A stretch of 64,000 nucleotides of DNA from Nonomuraea wenchangensis (GTDB lineage Bacteria; Actinomycetota; Actinomycetes; Streptosporangiales; Streptosporangiaceae), in NCBI RefSeq assembly GCF_900111685.1, contig NZ_FOHX01000027.1:1-64000 (forward strand), in the 5' to 3' direction. This document shows positions 63,718 through 64,000 of the stretch, piece after piece (positions within the stretch are counted from its first letter, which is position 1; every line of letters starts with the position of its first letter). Below the pieces are notes generated by a model. That model was given only the letters and a program-made list of their open reading frames with translations, searched no databases and was not told where the DNA came from. Position numbers and translations under genes: made by a program.

Positions 63718-64000
63718 AGGTCACGGACCCCGTGGACCGGCTCCTGTCCGAGGCCCGCGCGCAGCTCGGCTACACCGAGAGCCCGACCGGCTGGACCGTG
63801 TTCGGGTCGTGGTGGGCCAAACGCCACGGCAAACCGTCGTCGTGGGCGCTGGAGCCGTGGTGCGACATGTTCGTCGCCTGGTGCGCGTACAAGGCCGGGC
63901 TGCTGCCCGTCGTCGGCGACCACGCCTGGACGGTCGGCCACGCGCAGTGGTTCAAAGCGCGCGGCCAATGGGGGCACACCCCGCGGCGGGGCGCGATCGT
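63714..64000 (+). CDS. CHAP-domain endolysin, C-terminus outside the window
   Basis: ATG at 63714 overlaps the previous stop (ATGA). The visible 95 residues: LLSEARAQLGYTESPTG, WALEPWCDMFVAWCAYKAGL with candidate catalytic Cys50, DHAWTVGHAQWFKARGQWGH. A CHAP amidase/peptidase that cuts peptidoglycan peptide bonds. The catalytic His lies beyond the visible part or in its last residues. Confidence 0.88.
   Translation, partial: MKVTDPVDRLLSEARAQLGYTESPTGWTVFGSWWAKRHGKPSSWALEPWCDMFVAWCAYKAGLLPVVGDHAWTVGHAQWFKARGQWGHTPRRGAI

Larger units (their letters stand above)
8601..64000. mobile_element. temperate siphophage genome or prophage, right end outside the window
   Basis: Repressor-like gene, divergent early operon, recombination genes, terminase, portal, coat, tail genes and an endolysin follow the order of a tailed phage. 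The small-gene operon at 523-2601 and the repeats at 181 and 494 suggest that the element also includes the left end of the window. No tyrosine integrase or large serine integrase is visible. The only recombinase is a short resolvase at 31567-32241. Attachment sites and genome ends are not identifiable. Confidence 0.88.

Overview
The window is high-GC DNA with actinobacterial codon use, frequent GTG starts and stop/start overlaps (ATGA, GTGA, TGATG). The gene content (WhiB-like protein, XRE regulators with DUF5753-type C-termini, a Methyltransf_19/DUF574-type methyltransferase, a Streptomyces-style P450) points to a filamentous actinomycete, and most of the sequence is a temperate siphophage genome or prophage. 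The host genus cannot be read from the sequence.

Layout. (1) 1-2601: a partial ribbon-helix-helix-like gene on the minus strand, then a plus-strand operon of small overlapping genes in phage style (an ASCH-like protein, a stand-alone ClpX-type zinc finger). (2) 2773-8457: a cargo-like block with a double-GntR regulator, two XRE/DUF5753-type regulators, a cytochrome P450, a SAM methyltransferase and small membrane proteins. (3) 8601-9413: a putative repressor gene and a divergent control region with dyad operators. (4) 9414-20971: a long early operon with YqaJ-type exonuclease, RecT annealase, RuvC-like resolvase, WhiB-like protein, PAPS-reductase-like enzyme, an MmcB-like nuclease candidate and many small genes. 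(5) 20972-25889: a winged-helix Rep candidate followed by an origin-like region (perfect DnaA box, three iterons, AT-rich stretch), then a Thr-rich surface-anchored protein and several single-gene units ended by strong hairpins. (6) 25964-40782: accessory region with genes on both strands: a Tad2/DUF2829-like anti-Thoeris candidate, a serine resolvase, a tandem array of tiny genes joined by repeated junctions, a ParB-like protein, and an ABC-ATPase fused to a GNAT/Mom-like domain. (7) 40825-64000: the late operon in canonical order: small and large terminase, head-fibre-like proteins, portal, MuF-type protein, scaffold, P22-like coat protein, connectors, tail tube, assembly chaperones, tape measure, distal tail, two paralogous tail-tip proteins, a holin candidate and the start of a CHAP endolysin. 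The window ends inside the endolysin.

The main unexplained signal is a dispersed 20-bp dyad, consensus CGTTGGCGG-WW-CCGCCAACG, present 13 times (plus one half-site) from position 181 to 54306, nearly always at gene borders. It spans both the small operon at the left end and the phage proper, so both probably belong to one replicon. With the origin-like region, the resolvase, the RHH and ParB-like proteins and no integrase in view, a phage-plasmid lifestyle is a serious possibility (inference). The repeats could be centromere-like, stoperator-like or recombination sites.

No tRNA, rRNA or CRISPR array was recognised.
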